DNA of 64,000 bases from Nematostella vectensis. Lineage: Eukaryota; Cnidaria; Anthozoa; Actiniaria; Edwardsiidae. The position numbers were made by a program, and so were the translations under genes. The notes below the pieces were generated by a model, which was not told where the DNA came from, ran no database searches, and saw nothing but the letters and a program-made list of their open reading frames with translations. Positions 35,601 to 44,700 of this stretch are shown piece by piece. Where the stretch lies: positions 4,942,627-5,006,626 of the forward strand of contig NC_064048.1 in NCBI RefSeq assembly GCF_932526225.1, given 5' to 3'. How positions within the stretch are numbered: position 1 is the first letter of the stretch; every line of letters starts with the position of its first letter.

Positions 35601-37122
35601 TGAATCTACTTTTTAAAAAATAAAATATCTTCCAAAAACAAAAAAGGTTTTTTTGTTTTATAAATTTCACATTGCGCTACTATTTATTGACATAAAGCAC
35701 CCCAATTTCACGGGCCTCAAAAAAGGTAATTTATACATTCCATTATCATGTTATATAGTTATCAAGTATTGACGAGGAGTTCCTAGAGGCTTTTAGTGGA
35801 GGAACGCCTTATAAAGATAAGTTGTGACAAGACAACTTATAACTCGTTTGTGATAAGCTAATAAAAGAAAATTAACTTTGGAAAGAATAAACCTATTAAA
35901 ATATCTATATATACATGGGACTATCGGTACAACATTTAATCCATCATAGAAATTGAAATAAGTCAAGTTTAAAACAGTAGCTCCTATATTAGGCAATTGG
36001 AGACGCTCTAGTGAATACCTTCTTCGCCCATTCAAGTGCGACGCCCCGAAAACCGTGCTCATGATGATTGGAAAAATATAATTAATAATAAATGAAAGTT
36101 CGTTTGAAAAGCTCTCTCCAAGAACAAATTGACAGTAATATATTTCATTCTCTTAATAAAATCTTTAAGCCTTTTTTAAAAACTTTGGATAAAAATTGGA
36201 ATTTATATTGGCCTCTTGTTTGTGAAATATCGACATGACATTTACACAAGTTTAGATAGAGAGGCTCGTCTAAGATTTTATAGAGTATTTTTAATATCAT
36301 TCATAGACATGTTATCAAAATAATGTTATCAAAGGAGCCGATATGCAGTGCACTTAGGATAATGGCCTACAACCAGTTTTGTAAAAAAAGCATTTAAACG
36401 GAAAATTATTTGGGGGGGGGATTTTACGGGCCTCAGGGCAATGTTAGACAAAACTTTGCAAAATCCATTTGCTGAAGCATCTCTTAGTTTTGTATTCCTA
36501 AAAAAGCGTCGTCGAGGGCTTTCTCTGTTTTATTAATCTACTTTAATAAGACACCGTGGGTCTGTTTATTTTCCAAGTGCAAATCTAGTCTCATAATGCT
36601 TGACCTGCTTGACCTGCTTGACCTGTCTAATAAAGCTGTTCAATAATTTTATATGTTTTATATAGACTTGTTCGGCTTTGATATTAGTTAAAGTTTCTTA
36701 TATAGAAAGTCTATACTTTTGATTACTGTGGTTCGCTATTGAAGCCTAAACTCATGGTGCTCTATTTTACAGCATTTTCAGTATTCTTCCTCATTTAATG
36801 CATTCATCTCAATTGCCGCATCAGCAGAAAGCAGAAAAGAAAACAGAAAAAAACACACACTAGGTTTGCTGAACAAAACACGATATATACTGTGACAACG
36901 GTTAGTTAAATTCGCTAAAAAATGTAGGGCGAAAAGTAATATAAAACAAACAATTTGTTGCAAGCGTATAAACTATACAATACACAGACACACTTTAGAT
37001 CTGTTTTAAAATAGCATTTTGTTTGCAGAGTTTATCACCTCTCACCTATTTCCTGATGCTAAGTTAGTTTGAGATCCTTGTAGAAGTATCGCTAAGGGCA
37101 CCAGGTACAGCAGATTTCTCAT
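23689..37122 (-). CDS. Cys-loop ligand-gated anion channel subunit (GABA-A/glycine-receptor-like)
   Basis: Nine exons join in phase to 442 aa: 37122-37046, 33455-33311, 28499-28282, 27937-27855, 27710-27582, 26946-26882, 26112-25963, 25030-24869, 23988-23689. A signal peptide opens it (MRNLLYLVPLAILL). The ligand-binding domain includes NYDKRIRP and WHDDRL. The Cys-loop pair is C154 and C168, 13 residues apart. TM1 is ALLQIYAPTMLIVSLSW. Pro263-Ala264-Arg265 before TM2 is the anion-selectivity signature of the GABA/glycine branch; TM2 has Thr at 6' and Leu at 9'. TM3 starts VSYIKAIDWF. A Ser/Lys-rich loop of about 85 aa precedes TM4 (FPVGYGLFHVTYW). Five subunits would form a surface chloride channel. 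Ligand (GABA, glycine or other) cannot be told. The exon-2 acceptor is a CAGCAG tandem site, so Ser26 may be optional. Confidence 0.95.
24761..24850. repeat. Intronic repeat with two poly-G tracts
   Basis: Two G runs near 24769 and 24831 flank GAATCCATTGTTCTTTCGTG. It lies immediately downstream of the exon-8 donor (GT at 24868-24867 on the minus strand). The frame stays open past the donor and through the tracts, which makes a misleading 198-codon ORF. Confidence 0.65.
25079..25452 (-). repeat. ~75-bp minisatellite made from the exon-8 acceptor
   Basis: Five tandem units with CCAGTCGATTGCC-type cores starting near 25124, 25198, 25274, 25348 and 25421 (spacing 73-76). Each contains a diverged copy of the 3' splice site and first codons of exon 8 (on the minus strand, TTAGGTGTCTTAC, then the IKAIDWFF region). 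The real exon copy starts its core at 25001, separated from the array by a 49-bp spacer. Each unit then continues with TTTGTAAACTTGGTCAG-type sequence. Confidence 0.85.
26083..26363 (-). repeat. 69-bp duplication of exon-7 acceptor and TM1 codons, second copy split
   Basis: AGACACAATGAGCATGGTG at 26083-26101 recurs at 26152-26170, and GCATAAATCTGCAACACGAG near 26105 recurs as GCATAAATTTGCAACACGAG near 26325. The first copy contains the real acceptor (TTGCAG/ATT) and TM1 codons of the channel. The second is the same 69-bp unit interrupted by the small transposon at 26171-26316. Confidence 0.85.
26171..26316. mobile_element. 146-bp poly-C MITE with TGGTG target-site duplication
   Basis: Begins CAGGCG and ends CGCCTG (inverted). 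TGGTG stands directly on both sides (26166-26170 and 26317-26321). It contains a long C run and CTTGGCGGCCAAAA. A relative at 48225-48400 (inverted) shares TTGGCGGCCAAAAAGTCATT and CCAATCCTGG. Removing it joins the two halves of the duplicated 69-bp unit exactly. Confidence 0.8.
26997..27345. mobile_element. MITE in channel intron 5
   Basis: GACAGTGCTGAAAAACG at the left and CGTTCTTCAGCACTGTAAGG at the right are terminal inverted repeats. The interior is non-coding and contains a TACAGTACGG/CTGTACAGTA pair. Its right end mimics an acceptor-exon-donor arrangement on the minus strand, but with the wrong phase or in-frame stops. Confidence 0.6.
28549..33254. repeat. 46-bp satellite array, about 100 copies, filling channel intron 2
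   Basis: Head-to-tail copies of a 46-bp unit beginning GTACCTATATCACAGTTGTA, with unit starts exactly 46 apart (for example 29111 and 29157). Variants fall mainly at a few sites: CGCTCC/CACTCC/CGCTTC, and a 5-base spacer TGGGC/TTGGC/TAGCC/TGGAC between AGTGA and TCACT, which form a small conserved inverted repeat. Higher-order structure is visible: a block of about 455 bp at 32197-32651 is repeated at 32652-33105. One SINE fragment interrupts it. The array stops about 50 bases from each splice site of the intron. Confidence 0.97.
29829..29939 (-). mobile_element. SINE fragment inserted in the satellite
   Basis: Inverted SINE body: CACTGGGGGTGGTCACTGCC is the complement of the GGCAGTGACCACCCCCAGTG block in the SINEs at 12863 and 20795. 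TTTATTTATTTATT at the left end corresponds to its A-rich tail. Satellite sequence resumes within a unit on each side. Confidence 0.85.
33718..33815 (+). repeat. ATC/GTC-rich microsatellite in channel intron 1
   Basis: Imperfect tandem TCATCG/TTATCG triplets followed by more AT-rich ATTATC units. The 62-codon frame across it encodes only Ile/Val/Asn runs. Confidence 0.8.
33948..33976 (+). repeat. Long poly-G tract
   Basis: An uninterrupted G run of nearly 30 bases in channel intron 1, following AAGACCC. True length may be uncertain because of sequencing through a homopolymer. Confidence 0.8.
34255..34345 (-). mobile_element. Fragment of the TTAA-bounded MITE family
   Basis: In reverse complement it contains AATAAGGAATATATTAGTTT, a TTATATGGAAG block and CGACAATTTTTGGCTAAAT, matching the interior of the element at 52171-52574 and the nested copy near 60091-60343. 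Confidence 0.6.
34421..36250 (+). repeat. Direct duplication of ~740 bp inside channel intron 1
   Basis: 34421-35175 and 35519-36250 are close copies in the same orientation, offset by about 1.1 kb. Shared blocks include GATTTGTGCAGCGGTACAAT, GAGGCTTTTAGTGGAGG, ACATGGGACTATCGGTACAA and GTGCGACGCCCCGAAAACCG. The 89-codon frame at 35793-36062 lies inside the second copy. It is not clearly preserved in the first, so I do not call it a gene. Confidence 0.75.
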
Positions 37123-40100
37123 GTTGACGGTATCTCGAATACATGTAACCGCAGGCTTACGTTTTATGGCACGGGCTGAATGAAGAATGTCTTATGAGCA
37201 TAAAGTCCGAAATGATTGGGAATGCATAAATAATTGACGATAAGCAAACTTGAGATGTCTTGCTGTCTGATGTCTTGCCTTTAAAAAAATCATCAGTTTG
37301 GGCTTAAATATATCAAATAAGAACACGAAAATGAAAGATAAGGGTGGACATATTTCATTTAATATAATTTACCCTTTTTGGTGATACGGGATGTCTATAT
37401 AGAAATGCAGAGATACATATAGTAATAAATAGCAAATTATTATTCCTTAAAAATAGTTTGACAGCAACCTGTTTAATTTGTTTAGCTATCGAGGATATCC
37501 AGACATATTTAATACCACACCAAAGAATAACAAATGGGTTATACACGACATGTATATGCAAAAAGTATTGCCAACGTAGTTGCTGGCAACATCACAATTC
37601 AAACATTTTTAAATGCCTAAATGCAGCTCCATTCTGGAATTATATCCGCTCACCTTTTTTATAAGAGATACGCCGTGTTTATAGATTTAAAATTCAGAAT
37701 CATCCAAAGGGAGTGATACGAGAAAAGAAAAGAAAAGTAATATAAACACCGAGTCTGCGTTTTCTGAACGTCAATTGCACCGCTGCTTTGAAGCAAATAA
37801 GCATTTTTTTAATCAAATTCGTAGGACAGGGGGACAATCTCTTAGTTGAAGACAAAGTTCGCTTCTCTACAAGCGCTCCTATCACCTACATCACTGCTTT
37901 AGACTCTACACCATGCTTATATCTGCGGTATTCGACCACACATTTTTACATCGTAATGTTTATTTGGTAAAAGGACGATTTATTTCGTAGATTGACTTCC
38001 CCCTTATTGAAGTATCTAGGTTTAATTTGGAAGTTTTAATTAAAGTTTGACGGCTTTATTTAATATTTCATTGAGGCTTCTCTCTGCTGACCACGACAAC
38101 TTTTGTGTTTTGTATGATTGCAAAGATCGTGGGGGATGTTTTTAATAAATAAAGGTAAGCTCATGCAGCAAAAAACTTTGAATTTGAATTTCCAAGGTAA
38201 CTTGAGTTCTTATATAAGAATACGGCAAGTAATGTTTTTTTTTAATAAATTTAGTTTAGCTTCATTTTTTTAATTAAGGAATGAAATTCTTTTTATGGAG
38301 GGAGGTATAAGAAGAGGTATAAGGAGAGCAATCTGCTTTATACAGTTCGAAGATTTTAGTAGAGAATGCACAATTAATAACATAGGCTGGATAACAACTT
38401 TACTGAATAAATCACAGTTAAGATTCACAATAAATTATAATAGAAACACTCGCAAACATTTATCATAGTATTTCAAACAGTCTCCCATTTCCGTGAAATC
38501 GGCTTAAATCAAGTAAAAAAGTGTCGTCAAAAATATCAAAATCTCGCCAAACTGTGCTGCATCTTTACAATAACTTTAAATGGACCTAGAGGTTCCTTTA
38601 CGGTCGTGGTGGCCCCTAAAAGCATATGAAGAAAGAAACAGAAACAGATGCAAAGCTTTAAAACAAAAATACGTGAATTATGTCCCTGGACTTCAGGTTT
38701 CCTGTGGAGTTTCGTAGTAACGTTTCTTAGTAACGTCGTAAGAGTTTTCCTGGAGCTTTCCCTGGAGACACAACGGTCTCGGAGCGGCGTGAAAGAATCG
38801 CTAATCTTAGCCGCGTCACTGAAATCGCACAAAAATAACTACACGATCATTAATCTACGTATTCCAGGGATTAATTCGGTGCTAGTTACGTAGGGGTTCG
38901 TAAGGGTTCGTTTTAATGCAATGTTTTATGTCGAATTGGTGTTCCGAATAACTGTGCACATGAAGTTCTAAAAAACATTTTATGTTTACGGCTCATGTAA
39001 CAACAGGCGTATCGTTTTCACAAGACGTCATCATACTCACGTGACATGGTTTTCATAATTTTATACTCCCGCTCAATGGAGAGTCACACAAAGCATGCAT
39101 TTCCATCGGAAAATTCAAGCAAGTAACTATGATATTTTCAATCAAATATCGTCAATTACATATTAGATAATCTCAGATAATCGCTTTAATCTCATTTTTG
39201 TTTTGTGTGTATAGACTACTATAATTCTGGTCTCCCTGGACCAAAACGTTTTAAAATATCACAAGTTTTTCCGCGCGCTCTCCCCAGGCGCTTTAAGATT
39301 ATCTAGAAAAAAAAAGTCACATGGCCATCTTTGACGATGTTGATGATGGCAAGAAACTTAAGGGTAAGCCCCACGTATTCGGCGACTTTGATTTTTGACG
39401 AGTTATACTAATGATTATGATGGTAACGACGATGATGATTAATTAAAATGATAATGATAATTATGATGAAAATTATGATGATAATGACGATAATTCTCCC
39501 CCTCCCTTACCTCCTCCGGGATAATATTTTTATCCTCGACCCTTTTAATCGTTATGTTGTTATTTTTTTTTTTAGACAGCCCTTTTTAAAAAGACCCCTC
39601 TTTTTAAACATCTTACTGCTACCGAGAAAATGAAAAGCAAAAGAGAAAGAGAAAGAAATATTGATGTCAATGATTTGGTACTGGTCAGAATAATCACACC
39701 TAACTTTAGGACTGAGCAGGTGCGTACAAAAGGGTGCACAGGGTGAGCGCCCCCCCCCCCCCCCCCCTCCCCCCGACCGGCAAAAAGTTGGTCCTTTCTT
39801 ACATATCAATCAATGGCTTTTGTTTTACTGAATTGTCTAAAAGAGCCTGGGGCGAGCGCCCAGGAGATCTTTAATATACTAAAACGTTAGGGACTAGGCT
39901 CAATTTCCAAGATGGCTGCCAGCAAAATCGTAGTAAACACGAATTCCTGCAAGTCTACGTGGAAATTCTTGACTTTTAAAGCTCTAGAGCGATAAAATAG
40001 CGAAAGAATGATTGAAATTGAACCAAAAATAACTTTTCAAAATATAGCCGATAGAGATTGATTCTTTGTGGTCGATCAACCACTCCTTTGGTTGTTATCT

Positions 40101-40237
40101 GATATGTTATTGACGATATTTAAATGAAACTTAGCTTACTTGCTTGAGTGAGCTTTGAGGGAAATGGATGTTTTGTGCGACTCGCCATTTAAGCGGGACC
40201 ATAATATGGCGCCGTGATTAGCCTTCATCTATCCTAC
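37123..40237. other. Region upstream of channel gene, no exon found
   Basis: I searched the minus strand here for the Cys-loop and membrane exons that should follow the ligand-binding exons at 40238-40948 and found none. Contents include dispersed repeats at 39060-39200, 39837-40020 and 40080-40215, an ATG/ATA-rich microsatellite near 39405-39495, and a poly-C element at 39727-39800. The channel promoter presumably lies just above 37122; no clear core element is visible. Confidence 0.5.
39727..39800. repeat. Poly-C dispersed element
   Basis: GGGTGCACAGGGTGAGCG, a long C run, then GACCGGCAAAAAGTTGGTCC and CTTTCTTA. This resembles the core of the poly-C elements at 26171-26316 and 48225-48400. 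Confidence 0.55.
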
Positions 40238-40948
40238 CTCACCTTTTTGCTCCAAAGCATGTCGACGTTGCTCGCAATACGGACATCATTGTTCTCAGCT
40301 GGGACAGTGATCAACTCCCTCTTTTCTTTATTCACAGCATAGGTGTCCGGTAGCAAGATCTTTCGAGAATTTCCGCCGGACAGTACGATGGAATTCGACA
40401 ATGAGTGTTTTAGTCGATTGTCAATCCATCTTTGGGCGAGATACACGTCCACACTGAAGCCCTTTAAAATAATACATCGCGTTTATGTAGTTTTCGAAGA
40501 AAGCAAACCCCTCAATAATTTAAAACTACTAATTTTTTTTGGCTTCTAGAAGACTTTTGAGCTGTTGGAAATCATAGGAGTCATCATCATCTAGTAGAGG
40601 ACGTAATGCGTCAACCAGGTCGCTGCCAATGTTGTTTTTATTTAAATTTGGAAATGGAGTTTGGAACGTTATTGACGATGTGTGGAAATGGATGTTTTGT
40701 ACGGCTCAAAGGAGCTTAAAATGGCGGCGAAGATTTCACTTCATTGACGGATGTCAGTATGGGGAAACAAAATGTAAAATATGTCATATCTTAAACAAGG
40801 ATTTTCATATCTCACATACCAGATTGGTCTCCAGTATGGCTCCAAAATGGACGACTATCAAACTTAAAGTGAATTCACTGGTTTGTCGTCCACATATGGA
40901 CCCCAAAACGACAATGTTTTCTTCATATGGTTTTAATTGGTAAGATAC
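40238..40948 (-). pseudogene. Second Cys-loop receptor: ligand-binding exons only
   Basis: Two exons match exons 2 and 3 of the intact channel gene. The first runs from about 40948 to 40820 and ends at CTG/gtatgt in phase 0 (pattern LKPYEENIVV, FTLSLIVVHFG). The second, 40461-40238, opens GFSVDVYLAQRWIDNRL, contains LLPDTYAVNKEKREL and ends GTGAG/gtagga in phase 2, the same phase and donor as exon 3 of the intact gene. No frameshift or stop is seen in either. I found no signal-peptide exon above and no Cys-loop or TM exons before 37122. The 5' end of the first exon is uncertain. It may be a truncated tandem duplicate or alternative ligand-binding exons for the channel gene, since splicing to 27937 would keep frame. 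Confidence 0.7.
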
Positions 40949-41720
40949 TTTTAGCTTTTTATTGAAATAAACGCTATTTAGGTTCTTAAATAGGTATTTA
41001 ATTATTTTAACATAAATAATAATGTCGTCTTTAGACGTCATAACTTCCTTCTGCTCAATTGGTTCTTACTTTGTTTTTATTTGTCTTGCTAAAATGGAAG
41101 AGGAAAAATAAATTCAAAGCTCTCCTTAAGAAAGTATTAATAATTTATGATTTAATAGAGAAATGTAGGAATGAAGGAATGTAAGTAATAAAGCTCATCA
41201 TCGATACTTTTTTATGCCGTTCCATGTATAACTTCAGGCCAGTACACCCAGGGGGGAGGGGGGTGCAGGGGGTGCGAACGCAGCCCCCCCCCCCCCCCCC
41301 ACAACGGCCGAAGGTCCACTTTCGGTTCTCAATAGATGTGCTAATTGTAGACAAAACTATAAAGCATAAGCTAGATCACTCAGGTATGTAGCCTTATCCG
41401 AGAGAAGACAAAAAACGCCCCGTGGATATACTGCAAAGACATAAAAAAAATCCGTATTTGTTTTTTCGGGAGTGGTCAGATTCTATCAGAGAACTCACTC
41501 CCCCTCTTCTCCCGCTCCCTGGAAAATGAGGTCCACTTTTTCAGATTTGGCACCCCCCTTCCAAGAAAAACCCTGGGTACGGGCCTGACCTTTCAAAGGT
41601 AGAGTGACGGAAACGATTGAGAATAACACAAAGAATAGGGCTTGTCAGTAATAAACAAAGTGAATGGCAGTTGGAACATTCCCGTGGATGAAGGTGAAAA
41701 AATCTTCCAAAAATCCTTTA
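40949..41720. repeat. Intergenic spacer with poly-G/poly-C dispersed element
   Basis: 41250-41580 repeats the motif order of 3184-3416: GTGCAGGGGGTGCG, a homopolymer run, GTGGATATACTGCAA, TGGTCAGATT and AGGTCCAC. No exon is recognised between the orphan ligand-binding exons and the copine stop codon. Confidence 0.55.
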
Positions 41721-44700
41721 TCATAATTCAAGCAAATTATTATTTTCGATCGCAGATCCACAGGTAGGACAGCGGGGAGCCTGGGCCGAAGATGCTGTAC
41801 GTGTGCGCGGTGATGCAGGTCGACGCCTTATATCGTCTGCTGCTCGTTGAGGCTCGTCCCAGGCTGCCTTAGCTTTATTTTTCCGTGGACGATTGGGTTC
41901 TATATTCCTTGATTTGAAATAAGTGACAATTTGCCTTGATACATGTGCGAAGACTTCACGTGCCTACAAAACAAGGGAAAGAGAGTATTTTTAAGGCTTT
42001 CGTCCTGTCGACTACATAATACAGATCTTCATAGAGAAACCTGGTCAGAAAATACCGATATTTTTCATTTCTCCACTTTGATTACTTATTGGAGCTGACT
42101 ACGACAGAGGGCGGGAGTCAGTTTGTGACTATTCCCCATTATTCGCTCGTCTGCTCACAAAATTAAGAACTATTTTCGGGGTGCTTTCTGAAAAAGAGAA
42201 TGCTTGTTTATTTGAAAAAAAAAATGGCAGTGCGTGCATGCGTGTAAATAATTCGACGCCATGTTAGGAGTAGCAGGGGTATTGTATTACAATATTGACG
42301 ATGTCACAGTTGTCGCATCAATATGTTTACGCCGCCATGCTGTTTGTTTATTTGACCCAAACACCCGCGCAACATAAGACCTGCTAATGGGCCTAGTCAA
42401 AACAGCTGCCACAAAATCCAAAAAATATAAGATATGTTTCGCATAAAAGAAGGAAAGAAGATCGACCCTTAACACAATAATAGATTTTTTACATTAGACC
42501 TGACCATGGCTGGTTGAAAGGTGCAAATGGCTCGGACAGAGGCAGGAGAGGCGATGATTTCCTTATTAGGATTGATCTGGAGGCAAATGACGTTACCTCG
42601 GGAATCCAAATACCCATGTGCCGTAGCCTGCAGTGTCTCATGGGTAAAGTATAAATGGGTGAAGCTACATAAACACAAATACTACAATTTTCTGGAGATC
42701 TATTTATTTACGCTCATCTGTTCATTTGGTACCCATGAAGCACTGCGGCTTACGGTTACATATTCTCCGGGTGCAACTTTATTATGAAATATATTTATGA
42801 ACGTTTTCTTGCATGACTAGTTCCCATTATCCACGCATAATTATTATGAAACTTACCACCGCGGCTTGCCTGTCACGGTTTTCCCCGTGCTGTCTTAGTG
42901 AGACAAAGTAAGTGTTTTTTCGGCTCAGGCTCCCGTCCCTTGTTTTAAGTGGCTTTCTCTGGATGATTAGCAATTCTTCCTGAAAATGAGGAAATTTCAA
43001 AATTCGCTTCTTCAAATGTCGCAACTGAAAAGTTTTGAAAATTTAAAAGCAAGGAGCATACAGGTGATTTAAAATATTATAAATCTTCAAACACGGTACG
43101 TAACGAAGATGAATAGTATGATATTTTTTTATTTTATTTCATAACAAAAATATAAAGCAAGAAAACGAAAACTTCGATAATTATGCTGTAATAAATACAC
43201 CATGAGAAATAAAGCGTAGTAAACAAAAAAAGACGGAATGGTAGACAACTACTTATATAAAACTCGAAAAATCTAAGCTAAAATTGGGATTTAAATAATG
43301 TAATAGTTTTTTTAATTAGGTTGCACAAGGGACTAGACAAAAAAAAAACAGACGAATGAAACATACGAACCATCGCAGTGAAATCAGCTGGACCTACTCC
43401 CACGACGACGATGGACAGCGGTAAACCGCTAACTTGAATAATCTGCTCCTTTGTGTCATCCAAATCATTGGCTACTCCATCCATGATCACCATGGCAACC
43501 AAGTAATGCTGGGAATCCTGGGATAGCTCTCGAGTTGCGTAGTCCGCTAGCCGCTTGATCACGGGCACAAGATATGTTGGACCCCCAAGTTTTATGGTAG
43601 TTAATGATCTTGTATAGGTGTCGATTAAAGTCTGAAACAGGGGTAATAATCGAAATCATTTTTTTTTAAATGATAAGGCAATAAACAGAAAGGCGTGGCA
43701 GTGACCCCCCCCCCCTCTCCTTATATCCCATCCGCTTCGGCCCTGAGAATTATTGGTTTCAGCCAAATGCATGATGGTTATTTTAGTTCCAAAATTGGGT
43801 AAATTTATATTTAAAAAAATAAAAAAATTAAAAAAAGAAGCATATTTCAGTCAGTCAGACAGCCAATCAATAAACCAATCAAGGCATTGGAAGCATTGGA
43901 CTTGCATTTTGAGATGTCGTCGGCTCAAACCCCATGATAACAAAAGCACTATGCAATCAGACAAAAAATCAATCAATCAATTGAAATAAATCATCCACAG
44001 GAAGAAATTTATTGAGCATTTTTTAAATTAACAAATCAATGCATTAATATTAATGTTACATTTCATGTTTCACATGAACTGCGTACAAAGGATATGTCAG
44101 ACTAATGCTTAACTGTAGAATGATATCTACATTTTAATAGATGCTGATCGAGCGACACATACAAAGGATAAATACACTTATTTCAAAATACATTGTAAGC
44201 AGAAGTGGCAAATGGCAATTGCCAAATGGCAGTGCTACCATCAAAAATTACCAAGGGGCTCCTTTTTTACTGAAAGCAGGAAAATGCGAATAACCCTTTC
44301 GATATACCTACAAGCCGTGATTTGTCTTAGGCTACCATTTACCATTCGTCATTTGCACCGAGAAAAGCAAGCAAATCAATGGCCAAAGATAGATTGCTTA
44401 ATCATGTAAGATACATGTGGACATTTGCTTGACAGCATGGGGAATTTCTCCCATGTCTTTAAAACCCATACTGAATGTTCAACCTGGTAGGTATATGAGT
44501 CGCCTGCTAGAAAAGTCCCATGTAGAACTTGGTAGCATCCATGCCCTTATCATCTATCGAAGTCTTCCCTTGGCAGTTGTATAGCCTCACCATCGATATG
44601 ACGTAATCATCAATGTCAGCAGCACTACCCTTCATTCCGCACCCGCACACCCCTTCCACGCACAAACAAGGGGTCGACACCCTCTTCATTTCCTGGTCAG

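Noticed and set aside
35793-36062. 89-codon minus-strand ORF
   Set aside because: Lies in a duplicated intronic segment and is not clearly conserved as a frame in the sister copy.
38536-38893. Overlapping ORFs on both strands, considered as missing Cys-loop exons
   Set aside because: No similarity to the expected Cys-loop or TM patterns and no suitable splice sites.
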